From NCBI GenBank assembly GCA_902591495.1, contig CACJAW010000023.1, positions 1 through 33,955 of the forward strand: a stretch of 33,955 nucleotides of DNA, given 5' to 3'. This DNA is from an uncultured Pseudohongiella sp. (GTDB lineage: Bacteria; Pseudomonadota; Gammaproteobacteria; Pseudomonadales; Pseudohongiellaceae). How positions within the stretch are numbered: position 1 is the stretch's first letter; every line of letters starts with the position of its first letter. The notes under the pieces were generated by a model. The model was not told the DNA's origin, made no database searches, and saw only the letters and a list, made by a program, of their open reading frames with translations. Below are positions 7,329-15,244 of the stretch, piece by piece. The position numbers and the translations under genes are program-made.

Positions 7329-8996
7329 TCATTCAGAAGGCTTAAATGCCAAAAGCACGTTGCCCGGCACCTGACGAAACTGCCCGTATCCTGATCCAAC
7401 AAAAACCATACCCGATCCTGCTGAAATAGAATGACTATCAATTGAACCGCCATATCCCTCAACGCCATTAATAGTTTCGTAATCTCTCACCGTGTCGTAC
7501 TCATAAATAAGTTCACCTGACTCTGAATTGAACACAAAAAGTCGTCCATCGAGCCCGCCGGTGATAACGGCACCGTCAACAGACAATGGCGTCGCAGAGA
7601 ATCCAAAAAGAGATTCACAGCGCCTCAGGCGTTCACTGCGTTCGTCGTTACACTCTGGTTGCACCTCATAAAACCAACTTGGCTCGCCTGTACCAACAAA
7701 ATAACTATAAATGCCCGGCCTGCTGTTTCCATTCATACCCTCAGGGTCATTTATAGTCATAAAAGCCCGATCGAAATTCGAAGCTATACCCCAGTGGTTA
7801 CCTCCCAGAGCTGTTCCCTCTCCAACCCGCTGATTCCAAACTAAAGAACCGGTATCTGGATCCAGCGCCCATAGGTCGCCAGATTTTTGACCCGCGATTA
7901 ACAAATCTCTATCAGGCATTTCCACCAAAATAGCAGGACCCCCAAAATCGAAATCAACTGAGTTAGTATCCTCCAGAATAATGCAATTTGGTCCACGGGC
8001 GCTGCAACCAAAATTCCACATGTCATTCTCAAGCGCCTGGAAGACCCATTTTGCCTCTCCAGTCCCAAGATCCAGGGCTATAATTGCATCACTGGTATTG
8101 GTCGTTGGGTGCGAGGTATTTTCACCGGTTGTCACATATACCTGTCCACGTTTTTCATCAACTGTCGGTGTAGTCCATATCGGAGCCCCTGACGGCCCAC
8201 GCTGTTTAACGCCGGTTGAGCTTACCTGGCCAGTATATTCAGCTGTCGGCATGGTATGGTATTCCCAGAGCTTTTTGCCTGTGCGTACATTCAGTGCCGT
8301 AACCGCACCGTGATTTTCGCAACATTCATAGTTAGGATTACCACCAGTGATAACACCCGAACCAGAAACTGGCACTATAACTTTATCCCCGGTGACGACA
8401 GGAGTACCGGTAAGCATCCCCTGATTGTCAGAGGCTTGTCCGCTCGCAATCCAGATTCGCTCTCCAGACTGCGCATCAACGGTATGAATCATGCCGACGG
8501 AATCGCTAAAAACAAGCACAGGTGATTCATCTATCTCTGAATACGCAATGGAAGAGCGAAGGCGGGAATCTGCTGTATAGACCCACTTTGCACACCCGCT
8601 ATTAATATCCAGCGCTAAAACCCGACCAGAGTCGGTCGCGGCATAAAAGAGAGTCGAACCGACAATAACAGGTGCAGCGCGTAAACCTGACGTATCTGGG
8701 AAAGCGAGCGCCCAGACGAGTTCTAATCTAGGAAAGTCATCTGTTGTGAGACCTGCCTGAACGGCATCGAGATGGCGTGGATTATTACCATCAGACCGAG
8801 TAAACGTAAAAGAAGGTGGCTGCTCTAAGCTAATCGCTCGATTATCAAGTGCACACATGGTGTCGGCAATCCATTCCTCACTTTCAACCTCCTTACTGTT
8901 TTGTTGACCTAGAACTGACTGACCAACACCAAGAAAACTGAGTAGGCTAATTACAATAAAGCGGAGTTTAAGTTCAGAATACAAATGACAAAACAT
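7329..8996 (-). CDS. PQQ beta-propeller dehydrogenase, polyvinyl-alcohol-dehydrogenase-like, without heme domain
   Basis: 555-residue exported quinoprotein with a signal peptide over residues 10-30 (VISLLSFLGVGQSVLGQ). The propeller carries repeated PQQ blades (GRVLALDINSGCAKWVY, GAVTALNVRTGKKLWEY, DAIIALDLGTGEAKWVF, GDLWALDPDTGSLVWN). A vicinal Cys225-Cys226 pair sits in YECCENHGAV, the disulfide that stacks on PQQ in alcohol dehydrogenases. Layout and motifs match PVA dehydrogenases, which oxidise secondary alcohol groups in the periplasm. Many relatives carry an N-terminal CxxCH heme; here only MCALDN remains, so electrons must leave through a separate carrier. The substrate need not be PVA. 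It appears to be the first gene of a run with GST and the sulfatase. Confidence 0.82.
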   Translation of the reverse strand: MFCHLYSELKLRFIVISLLSFLGVGQSVLGQQNSKEVESEEWIADTMCALDNRAISLEQPPSFTFTRSDGNNPRHLDAVQAGLTTDDFPRLELVWALAFPDTSGLRAAPVIVGSTLFYAATDSGRVLALDINSGCAKWVYTADSRLRSSIAYSEIDESPVLVFSDSVGMIHTVDAQSGERIWIASGQASDNQGMLTGTPVVTGDKVIVPVSGSGVITGGNPNYECCENHGAVTALNVRTGKKLWEYHTMPTAEYTGQVSSTGVKQRGPSGAPIWTTPTVDEKRGQVYVTTGENTSHPTTNTSDAIIALDLGTGEAKWVFQALENDMWNFGCSARGPNCIILEDTNSVDFDFGGPAILVEMPDRDLLIAGQKSGDLWALDPDTGSLVWNQRVGEGTALGGNHWGIASNFDRAFMTINDPEGMNGNSRPGIYSYFVGTGEPSWFYEVQPECNDERSERLRRCESLFGFSATPLSVDGAVITGGLDGRLFVFNSESGELIYEYDTVRDYETINGVEGYGGSIDSHSISAGSGMVFVGSGYGQFRQVPGNVLLAFKPSE

Positions 8997-9199
8997 ATAC
9001 GATCACCAATACTGCTTTTCCTGTGAGTTACGATGGAGTAATAGACTAATCTCTGCATATCTCTTACGACGATTAATACAGAGGCATGCCCTTACCTAGA
9101 AAGATACTACAGAAACCCACTAGCGAGGAAGCTATGTTTTTGTCTTGGTAAATATTTTGAGAATCTTATATTTATTGCATACTTTCAGATACATCACAA

Positions 9200-9215
9200 A
9201 GGGTCAGATGACCCT
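9200..9215 (-). terminator. Hairpin downstream of the TonB/PepSY pair
   Basis: AGGGTCAGATGACCCT is a perfect 7+7 inverted repeat starting 24 nt after the PepSY stop. On the minus strand it folds as a GC-rich stem of 6-7 bp followed by TTTG, as in a short Rho-independent terminator. The U-tract is weak, so an operator for the next gene is an alternative. Confidence 0.4.
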
Positions 9216-9239
9216 AGCGTGAACTAGCTGCAAGAGTTT

Positions 9240-10694
9240 TTAACTTTTAACGGAGTTGGTGACCGGTCGGACTAGTTTTTTGTAGGCAAGGATCACGCCT
9301 GTAATACTAAAAACGGTACCGGTCAGCATTAAAACAACCATAAATATATCCCAAAGTGGTCGTTTACTGGAGAACCCTGGAAGGTCCAGGCTATGTATTC
9401 CGTTAAAAAGCCAGCGATACATCCGCCGACTCTTATCCATTACTGAAACTATGTGTCCGTCGTCTAAGTTGATGTGAACCCAAGTCTCATCAATGTCATC
9501 AAGAACTATACGCAGCGTCTCTTGAGGAAAGGAACCCTCGCGTAGATGACCATATAAATCATCTGCCGCAACCATACAGCTACTCTTAATAGCCGTCTCA
9601 GGCCACGCCTGAGAAACCGCAGATCTTGCGGTCGAAATCAAATAGTCCTGATTGGGACTAGAATTAGCTTCTGTGAATATGAGTTCAGATGTCTGACCAG
9701 TTTTCGCGATTAACATTGCTCGACCGTCGAGCGCTGAAATCTCAAACTCTCTAACATTAGAAAATTTATTCAAATCTTCCTGAGTTACTTGATTCAATGC
9801 GGCCGACAGATGAATACCTCTCAGGTTAGTTTCCTGATTTAATGTCGGGTTAGGGGTAGAAAAGAGACGACCATGGTCCATCGATAACCAACCACTAAAT
9901 ATCCAAAGTAATACAAAAACACCGCATATAAACCCAAGTTTATGATGCCAAGCCAACCAACCGCTAAAGGGACTTGATAATAATTGGGAGCCCCGCTTCC
10001 AACCAGTAACTGAGTGTTTTAAACCAAGAATAATTCCGGCGATTACTCCTAAAATACCAAAAAGCGAGACCCACCAGACCAATTGGTCCCAGAGAGCCCA
10101 ATCCTTTCGAATTACAGTGGGATAAATCCAGTGTATTACAGCCCCAAAGTAATTCCATAACCGCTGCTGGCGATTCGTCTTTTGATGGACTTCTGTAGTC
10201 TTAGTCGATACATAAAGATGGGTTCGATCTTTATCATCAAGATCAACTCGAAAAAAAGGGCGATAAGGATCAAATCGATCATGAACAACCCATTGGTCAT
10301 ACATGATTTGATCACTCACGGAAATAACAGGGAAATTTGAAAATTTCTCGGCTAATTCTCGTGAGTTCTCGGCGGTAACTTCAGGAACAAGCTCTGACGA
10401 ATCAGCAAAAACTGCTACCACTTTGGAGGAGTCACCTTCTACGACGAGAATCGGTCGCTCCTGATACTGCAAAATCCGTATTCGACTAGCTACATTAATC
10501 TCAGCTGCCTTGAACGATTCAGACAGCGAAGTAATAGCAGATGTGTCTACAAATTCAGATCGCTCAATGCGCTCGCCATCCGATAGTGAAGGAAAAGGCA
10601 CATAAATCATCACAATGCCTGATGCAAACCAAGCGGCAAACATCAGGCAAAGGGCAATACTAATCCATCGATGAAAACCAGCGAGTAGTTTAAT
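9240..10694 (-). CDS. PepSY-associated transmembrane protein, ATT start
   Basis: Inner-membrane PepSY_TM protein, the type found beside siderophore receptors and thought to reduce or handle iron-siderophore in the periplasm. Starting from the first ATG (10643) gives 467 residues that begin inside the first membrane helix. Reading back, the frame is open for 18 more codons, to a TAG at 10698-10700, and gives KLLAGFHRWISIALCL, including the family's typical HRW just before helix 1. The only plausible start there is ATT at 10692-10694, with AGGAG exactly 7 nt upstream, giving 484 residues. Later come a large periplasmic part, central helices (about residues 200-225 and 250-270 of the shorter form), LHREGSFPQETLRIVLDD, the IHSLDLPGF block and a last helix (LWDIFMVVLMLTGTVFSITG). 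It follows the TonB receptor by 29 nt. Confidence 0.82.
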   Translation of the reverse strand: MKLLAGFHRWISIALCLMFAAWFASGIVMIYVPFPSLSDGERIERSEFVDTSAITSLSESFKAAEINVASRIRILQYQERPILVVEGDSSKVVAVFADSSELVPEVTAENSRELAEKFSNFPVISVSDQIMYDQWVVHDRFDPYRPFFRVDLDDKDRTHLYVSTKTTEVHQKTNRQQRLWNYFGAVIHWIYPTVIRKDWALWDQLVWWVSLFGILGVIAGIILGLKHSVTGWKRGSQLLSSPFSGWLAWHHKLGFICGVFVLLWIFSGWLSMDHGRLFSTPNPTLNQETNLRGIHLSAALNQVTQEDLNKFSNVREFEISALDGRAMLIAKTGQTSELIFTEANSSPNQDYLISTARSAVSQAWPETAIKSSCMVAADDLYGHLREGSFPQETLRIVLDDIDETWVHINLDDGHIVSVMDKSRRMYRWLFNGIHSLDLPGFSSKRPLWDIFMVVLMLTGTVFSITGVILAYKKLVRPVTNSVKS

Positions 10695-10701
10695 CTTCTA
10701 G

Positions 10702-10706
10702 CTCCT
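10702..10706 (-). promoter_or_regulatory. Ribosome-binding site that fixes the ATT start of the PepSY gene
   Basis: AGGAG on the minus strand, 7 nt before ATT at 10692-10694, in the gap after the receptor stop (10724). No comparable site precedes the ATG at 10643. This site plus the restored HRW-helix N-terminus are the reasons for choosing ATT. Confidence 0.6.
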
Positions 10707-10723
10707 AGCAACTAGACATCTCC

Positions 10724-12964
10724 TTAAAAAGCGAACTCGACACTGAGTTCAAACATTCTAGGTGCTGATAGTAAGATTTGGTTAGCGTATATAAACCCCG
10801 GATCATTCTGCTGCAGATAAAACACATCAGACCATGGTACATAAATTTCATCAGTTACGTTGTGAATCCTTGCAGTTAGATTATAGTTCGCGCCGCTCCA
10901 GGTAGCGAATAAATCTACTAATGTGTATGAGCTCAAGTCTACTAAATTAGCATTATCACCATACCTATCATCGACATATTGAACTGAGCCACCTATTTCG
11001 AGAGGCAAGCCACTTATCTCGCTGTAAGAAGTCCAAAAATTTCCAGTGACCTCCGCAACATTAGGCGGAGTATTCCCTGCAAAAGTTACAAAATTTGTAG
11101 ATCTTCTAAATTCTGCATCAGTAAAGGCAGCGTTAGCACCCACTCGCCACTGCGAGATAGGATTAAACGCTGATGATATTTCGAAACCACTTGAATCGCG
11201 ACCGCCGATACTCGCCGCAGAGTCAACTCCAATTCTTTCGAGCACATCGTCCCTCTGAATGTCGAAGTAGGCAATCGTCGCCTGCGTGCGTCCTTCATGC
11301 CAAGAACCTTTTAGTCCGACCTCCCACTGCTCAACATCCGTTAGATCGAGATTTTCACCAGAATTTACTAGAAATATATTGGCATTCACTGGGTCCTTTC
11401 CATCACTGTATTGTGCATAGGTAGAAACGTCATCAGATAGTCTAGCGACAGCGCCTAGACGTACGCTTACCCAATCAAAATCCCTTGCGAAGCTGGAACC
11501 TTCCAACACTCCTGAGTCATTAAAATTGTCACGTACAAGATCAAGCTCTTCGTAACGCAAGGCACCTACTAATTTGATTCTGTTGGTTAAGTCTAGCGCA
11601 TTCTCTAAAAATACTGCTCGAGTATCGATATCGGTCGGGCTTATACCACGCAGTTCTCTAGCACCGTAATTACCAGCAACAGGACTAATGGGATCAACTG
11701 AGTCACCAGCCGCTAAAGGAATTTTTCTACGAAAACCGCGAGCTCTTTCGAAATCTAAATCTGTGAGCTCAATTCCTGCTACCAGTCGATTGTCTAGTCC
11801 TGCTATTTGGTTATTGATATTGGCCGTAAACCGATTACCCAATAAGTTCTGATCGTGAGTTACAAAGAAGTAACCGTAATAGCGTTGAATGACCCCTGTC
11901 TCGGTGCAGACATCAACTACTGCTGTGCAGTAGACATAACCTTCTGCGTTACCCCAATCACGATCGGCATTAAAACTATAGGTTGTGTTCGTCAGCTCAA
12001 TGTTGTCGGCTAGCCGCCAACTTAAATCCATACGAAATAGCAACTGATCAGATTCTGCACGACCATCGCGAACATTAAAATTTCGGAATCTGGCTTTTTC
12101 ATCTACGGTTTCTCCTGAGCTAGTCAGAATAACATCATCGCGAGGTTTAATAGCCGAATTTTGCGGGACCAGTGGCGTACCCCAGTAATCAGCCAGACTA
12201 TCATCTAGGTAGTCCACCTGAAATTCGACATCAAAGTCTTCTGTCGCTTGCCACAGGAGGCTAGCCGTTACATTGGTCGATTCAGGATCCATCCGATCAA
12301 CGTAGCCGTCCGAACCATATTGATTAACATCCACTCTCAACCAGGTCGAATCGCCCAGCTGTGTATTACCACCAGCACCGAATTGGTAGGTACCAAAGCG
12401 CCCGTATGATGCAAGCAATTCGATGGGCTGCTCGCTATCGGTGGCTCTTTTAATAACAGAGTTGACAGTGCCACCAACGACACCTTGTCCATGCAGGGCA
12501 GATCCCGGTCCTCGAAGTACCTCTATCCGATCTAGGTTAAAGGTGTTCTGAGGACGCATAACCATATTGGCTGGGCCTAGCCAAATACCATCTCGGAGCA
12601 CGGTTATTGAACTTCGACTAAATCCACGCATTGAAAACGTGGATGGTGCTGCCGGACTTTCCCCAGATGTGACGCCTGGTAAACTTTTCACCGCGTCAGC
12701 CACACTCTTATAACCACGCGCACGCATAACACTAGAATCAATCAGTTCAACTGACGCTGGGGTTTCCATGACAGTTAGACCTAAACGGCTTCCAGTTCTA
12801 GAAGTAGAATTCAGATCTAGTGTGTCGATAGCACGACCAGGAACAACAATCTCTTCTACGACCGATTCTTCTTGGGCATCTGTATTACCTGCCATTGTTA
12901 CCGTGCATAAAACTAGTGTACAGAATCCTTTCGATTTGGGCATTTTTTCTAAAAATGACGGCAT
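10724..12964 (-). CDS. TonB-dependent siderophore-type outer-membrane receptor
   Basis: 746-residue outer-membrane transporter powered by TonB. It has a signal peptide (start either at 12964 or at Met8, MPKSKGFCTLVLC), a TonB-box-like EEIVV near residue 37, and a plug domain (about 60-180) with METPASVELID, SVADAVKSLPGVTSG, FSMRGFSRSSITVLRDG and DRIEVLRGPGSALHGQGVVGGTVN. A 22-strand barrel follows, ending in aromatic FELSVEFAF. The plug motifs fit the ferric-siderophore group, and the PepSY gene 29 nt downstream supports this. No Fur box is evident upstream. A membrane-anchored regulator is encoded just upstream, so the substrate could be something other than a siderophore. Confidence 0.92.
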   Translation of the reverse strand: MPSFLEKMPKSKGFCTLVLCTVTMAGNTDAQEESVVEEIVVPGRAIDTLDLNSTSRTGSRLGLTVMETPASVELIDSSVMRARGYKSVADAVKSLPGVTSGESPAAPSTFSMRGFSRSSITVLRDGIWLGPANMVMRPQNTFNLDRIEVLRGPGSALHGQGVVGGTVNSVIKRATDSEQPIELLASYGRFGTYQFGAGGNTQLGDSTWLRVDVNQYGSDGYVDRMDPESTNVTASLLWQATEDFDVEFQVDYLDDSLADYWGTPLVPQNSAIKPRDDVILTSSGETVDEKARFRNFNVRDGRAESDQLLFRMDLSWRLADNIELTNTTYSFNADRDWGNAEGYVYCTAVVDVCTETGVIQRYYGYFFVTHDQNLLGNRFTANINNQIAGLDNRLVAGIELTDLDFERARGFRRKIPLAAGDSVDPISPVAGNYGARELRGISPTDIDTRAVFLENALDLTNRIKLVGALRYEELDLVRDNFNDSGVLEGSSFARDFDWVSVRLGAVARLSDDVSTYAQYSDGKDPVNANIFLVNSGENLDLTDVEQWEVGLKGSWHEGRTQATIAYFDIQRDDVLERIGVDSAASIGGRDSSGFEISSAFNPISQWRVGANAAFTDAEFRRSTNFVTFAGNTPPNVAEVTGNFWTSYSEISGLPLEIGGSVQYVDDRYGDNANLVDLSSYTLVDLFATWSGANYNLTARIHNVTDEIYVPWSDVFYLQQNDPGFIYANQILLSAPRMFELSVEFAF

Positions 12965-12991
12965 AACATTATTTTCCTAGCTTCAGGTTTT

Positions 12992-13022
12992 AGTATAAAA
13001 AGTACGTAATGACCATTAGTAC
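12992..13022 (-). promoter_or_regulatory. Candidate promoter and operator of the TonB receptor gene
   Basis: On the minus strand TATACT (12997-12992) is a good -10 element 28 nt before the receptor ATG. At 17-18 bp upstream the -35 is poor (ACTAAT). That space is filled by a near-palindrome at 13002-13022, with GTAC arms around TAATG-AC-CATTA and one extra G in the left arm. A weak -35 overlapped by a dyad suggests activator control, perhaps by the winged-helix protein encoded next upstream. This is inference from sequence only. Confidence 0.4.
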
Positions 13023-13212
13023 AAATGAATACGGGTCCAACAAAGGGCAGATACTAGCGTAAAGTGGTGCCTATCTCGGAGTAAATAACTGTTAATAACC
13101 TTATAGCATGAGCCGATTTAAAGGTTCTTTACCAAGGGCCTCTGATGGGAGAGTGACTTATGAATTGTTCGTAGGGGTTGAAAGATTTTACGTTACATTC
13201 ATTTCTACTAAG

Positions 13213-14538
13213 CTAATTTGGCTCGGGTATTGCCCAAATCTGATCCGCATCAAGTAGATTTGTGTAGACTAGATTTGCATCAAAATTCATTCGATCTATT
13301 CCAAGAACTTCAAATAGTGCCTCAAAGCTAGCTAACGCCTCGTCTGTATCATTTTCAATAGACACCACCAGGTCATCAAGGGCATCTGAACTCGAGAGCG
13401 CTTGCGCAGTGTGCATCAGCCCAGCGTCTCTCATTCCTGAAATCAATACCACTTGTGTCTCATTACTTACAGGGAAAGTGGAAAACATCCCATAATCTTT
13501 GAAAGGCTGACCTTCCTCCGGCAATCCAGCATCGCTGGTGTAATACTCTTGCGTTTGGGCGTTTAAGAGTTCGTCAAAGCTGCGGCCAACACTTAAGCCA
13601 GACCCTGAAAAGGTTATATCAGTGAGTTTCTCTAATCCAGAAATGTATCCAATATAGACAACATGGTTATCGCGTATATCGGAAGTTGTTAAATCCGACA
13701 TCATAGTGATGTTTATATTTTTGCCACTTTCTTGAAGAATCGGCACTATGCGAGCTAACGCAAAAGCACTACCCTCAGGCATATAACTCAGATCTAGATC
13801 CAAGTAATTTTCAGCACGCTCAAAATCAGTGAACTGCATTTCTTCTAAATCAGAGCGGGAATTCACGTTAAACTCGCGGACCATTCTAGCCACATTACCG
13901 TTAGCATTTAGTTCACCAAAAATATAGTAATCGCCCATGACAATCAGTATGGGTGAGTCATCCCTTAATACGCTATCCCACACAGGGTGTTCAGCAGCAG
14001 CCTGATAGTTATCTCGGCTAACTCCAAGATCAGTAACCATCATATATATCAAATTAGCTGCAAACAGAATGATTGCGATGAGCAAAAGACCAATATTAAA
14101 GCTCGATTTATATTTACCTGCATTGCTCCCTATCTCGGAGGATGTCTGAAAAGATGTTTGCTCTGCGGAAATCGTGTACTGACCCTTTGGAATCACAACT
14201 CGAAAAAGCGCATCAGATTCAAAGGTTTGATAGTAGCTATCTAACTTCTTTCTCAGTTGATGGACGTATACTCGCACACGAGAATCAGCTGAGACATCAA
14301 AGTCCTCGCCTCGATTCAATACATCAACGGCGAGCTCAATCTCTTTTGGGATTTTCCCTTTCAGGGAACATTGAATCAGATATTCCAGCAATGCCGAATA
14401 ATGTTTTGACCGACCGAGAACCCCCGAAGAGATTATGCGCCGGCAAAGCGCAAGAAGCTCCTCGGAACTAAATGCCTCGTTTATATCTACCAGAGGTTGG
14501 GAATTATTAAGGGGCTTTTGACGAGGTTGATCTGTCAT
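13213..14538 (-). CDS. Membrane-anchored winged-helix transcriptional regulator
   Basis: 441 residues. The N-terminal 125 residues contain a winged-helix-like DNA-binding region: GRSKHYSALLEYLIQ, EIELAVDVLNRGEDFDVSADSRVRVYVHQLRKKLDSYYQ and VVIPKGQYTIS, a pattern used at the N-terminus of many one-component regulators. One transmembrane helix follows at about 148-168 (FNIGLLLIAIILFAANLIYMM). The remaining 270 residues would be periplasmic, with DSPILIVMGDYYIFGE and VYIGYISGLEKL; I do not recognise the sensor fold. The topology is like ToxR/CadC but the family differs. It lies 249 bp upstream of the TonB receptor on the same strand and is its likely regulator. Confidence 0.75.
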   Translation of the reverse strand: MTDQPRQKPLNNSQPLVDINEAFSSEELLALCRRIISSGVLGRSKHYSALLEYLIQCSLKGKIPKEIELAVDVLNRGEDFDVSADSRVRVYVHQLRKKLDSYYQTFESDALFRVVIPKGQYTISAEQTSFQTSSEIGSNAGKYKSSFNIGLLLIAIILFAANLIYMMVTDLGVSRDNYQAAAEHPVWDSVLRDDSPILIVMGDYYIFGELNANGNVARMVREFNVNSRSDLEEMQFTDFERAENYLDLDLSYMPEGSAFALARIVPILQESGKNINITMMSDLTTSDIRDNHVVYIGYISGLEKLTDITFSGSGLSVGRSFDELLNAQTQEYYTSDAGLPEEGQPFKDYGMFSTFPVSNETQVVLISGMRDAGLMHTAQALSSSDALDDLVVSIENDTDEALASFEALFEVLGIDRMNFDANLVYTNLLDADQIWAIPEPN

Positions 14539-14629
14539 ACAAAATTCACAGGTTCCTGCCCTAGCCCACCATCGAAATGCCTAAAATTGATTATCAGAGG
14601 GTCCCTGATTGACAATAGACCGATACTCA

Positions 14630-15061
14630 CTATTTTTCATATAGACCAGCAATTTCAGAAGGTGACGCTTTTAACGCAGTAGCCACACGATCAAAAAACT
14701 CTAACTCTTGATACCTGATAGAACCATCAGCTCGAATCAAATCCGAGAGACAACCCAGTATTATAGCCACATCCTCAGGGTCGAGCTTACGAGAAGCTTT
14801 GCCCAAGGCTCGCTCGAGAGATTGAGTTTCAAAAATCTCAGAAGACGCCGCTGTCAGTATGTCCCCTTTAGACATTTCATCTCCGGTAAGCTCTTTAATG
14901 GCTTTTTGCACGTTCTCTACTTCAATAGATTCGATATTTGAGTCCACACGAATTACTCTTGCTAGGATCAGTAATAATACTTCCTTAAACAGTTCATCTT
15001 TGCCCTTGCCCGACCTAACCTGAATAAGCTCTTTGATACCACTGAAATCTACTAGCGCCAT
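14630..15061 (-). CDS. TerB-like (tellurite-resistance/DjlA N-terminal) helical protein
   Basis: 143 residues, all-helical, with no signal peptide. The pattern LLLILARVIRVDSNIESIEVENV ... DILTAASSEI ... LGCLSDLIRADGSIRYQELEFFDRVATAL is that of the TerB domain, whose two acidic 'xxDGxIxxxE' elements bind metal in some members. Here the second element (RADGSIRYQE) is intact and the first reads RVDSNIESIE. Length is normal. The ATG at 15061 has AAGGA 7 nt upstream. It lies 91 nt upstream of the regulator gene and is divergent from the TPR-methyltransferase. Role unknown; stand-alone TerB proteins are common and not diagnostic of tellurite resistance. Confidence 0.75.
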   Translation of the reverse strand: MALVDFSGIKELIQVRSGKGKDELFKEVLLLILARVIRVDSNIESIEVENVQKAIKELTGDEMSKGDILTAASSEIFETQSLERALGKASRKLDPEDVAIILGCLSDLIRADGSIRYQELEFFDRVATALKASPSEIAGLYEK

Positions 15062-15244
15062 GATTGTTCCTTATATTTTTAATATATCCTGAGGGAATCC
15101 CCTCCATTGAGAATACCTTTAATTGTGAGGGATATACCGTAGTTTTTCAATTGCATTTTAAGGTCAGTGATAATATGGTCTCGCTATCACCATTTGGATT
15201 CTTAACATTATGAATTTACTTAAAAATATCGATTGCTCAGAAAA

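Noticed and set aside
11046-11424. Several frames of 70-83 codons on both strands inside the TonB receptor gene
   Set aside because: They overlap each other and a clear receptor barrel; typical out-of-frame shadows.
12965-13212. Fur box upstream of the siderophore-type receptor
   Set aside because: No GATAATGATAATCATTATC-like repeat of hexamers could be found; AATAACTGTTAATAAC is suggestive only of AT-rich repetition.
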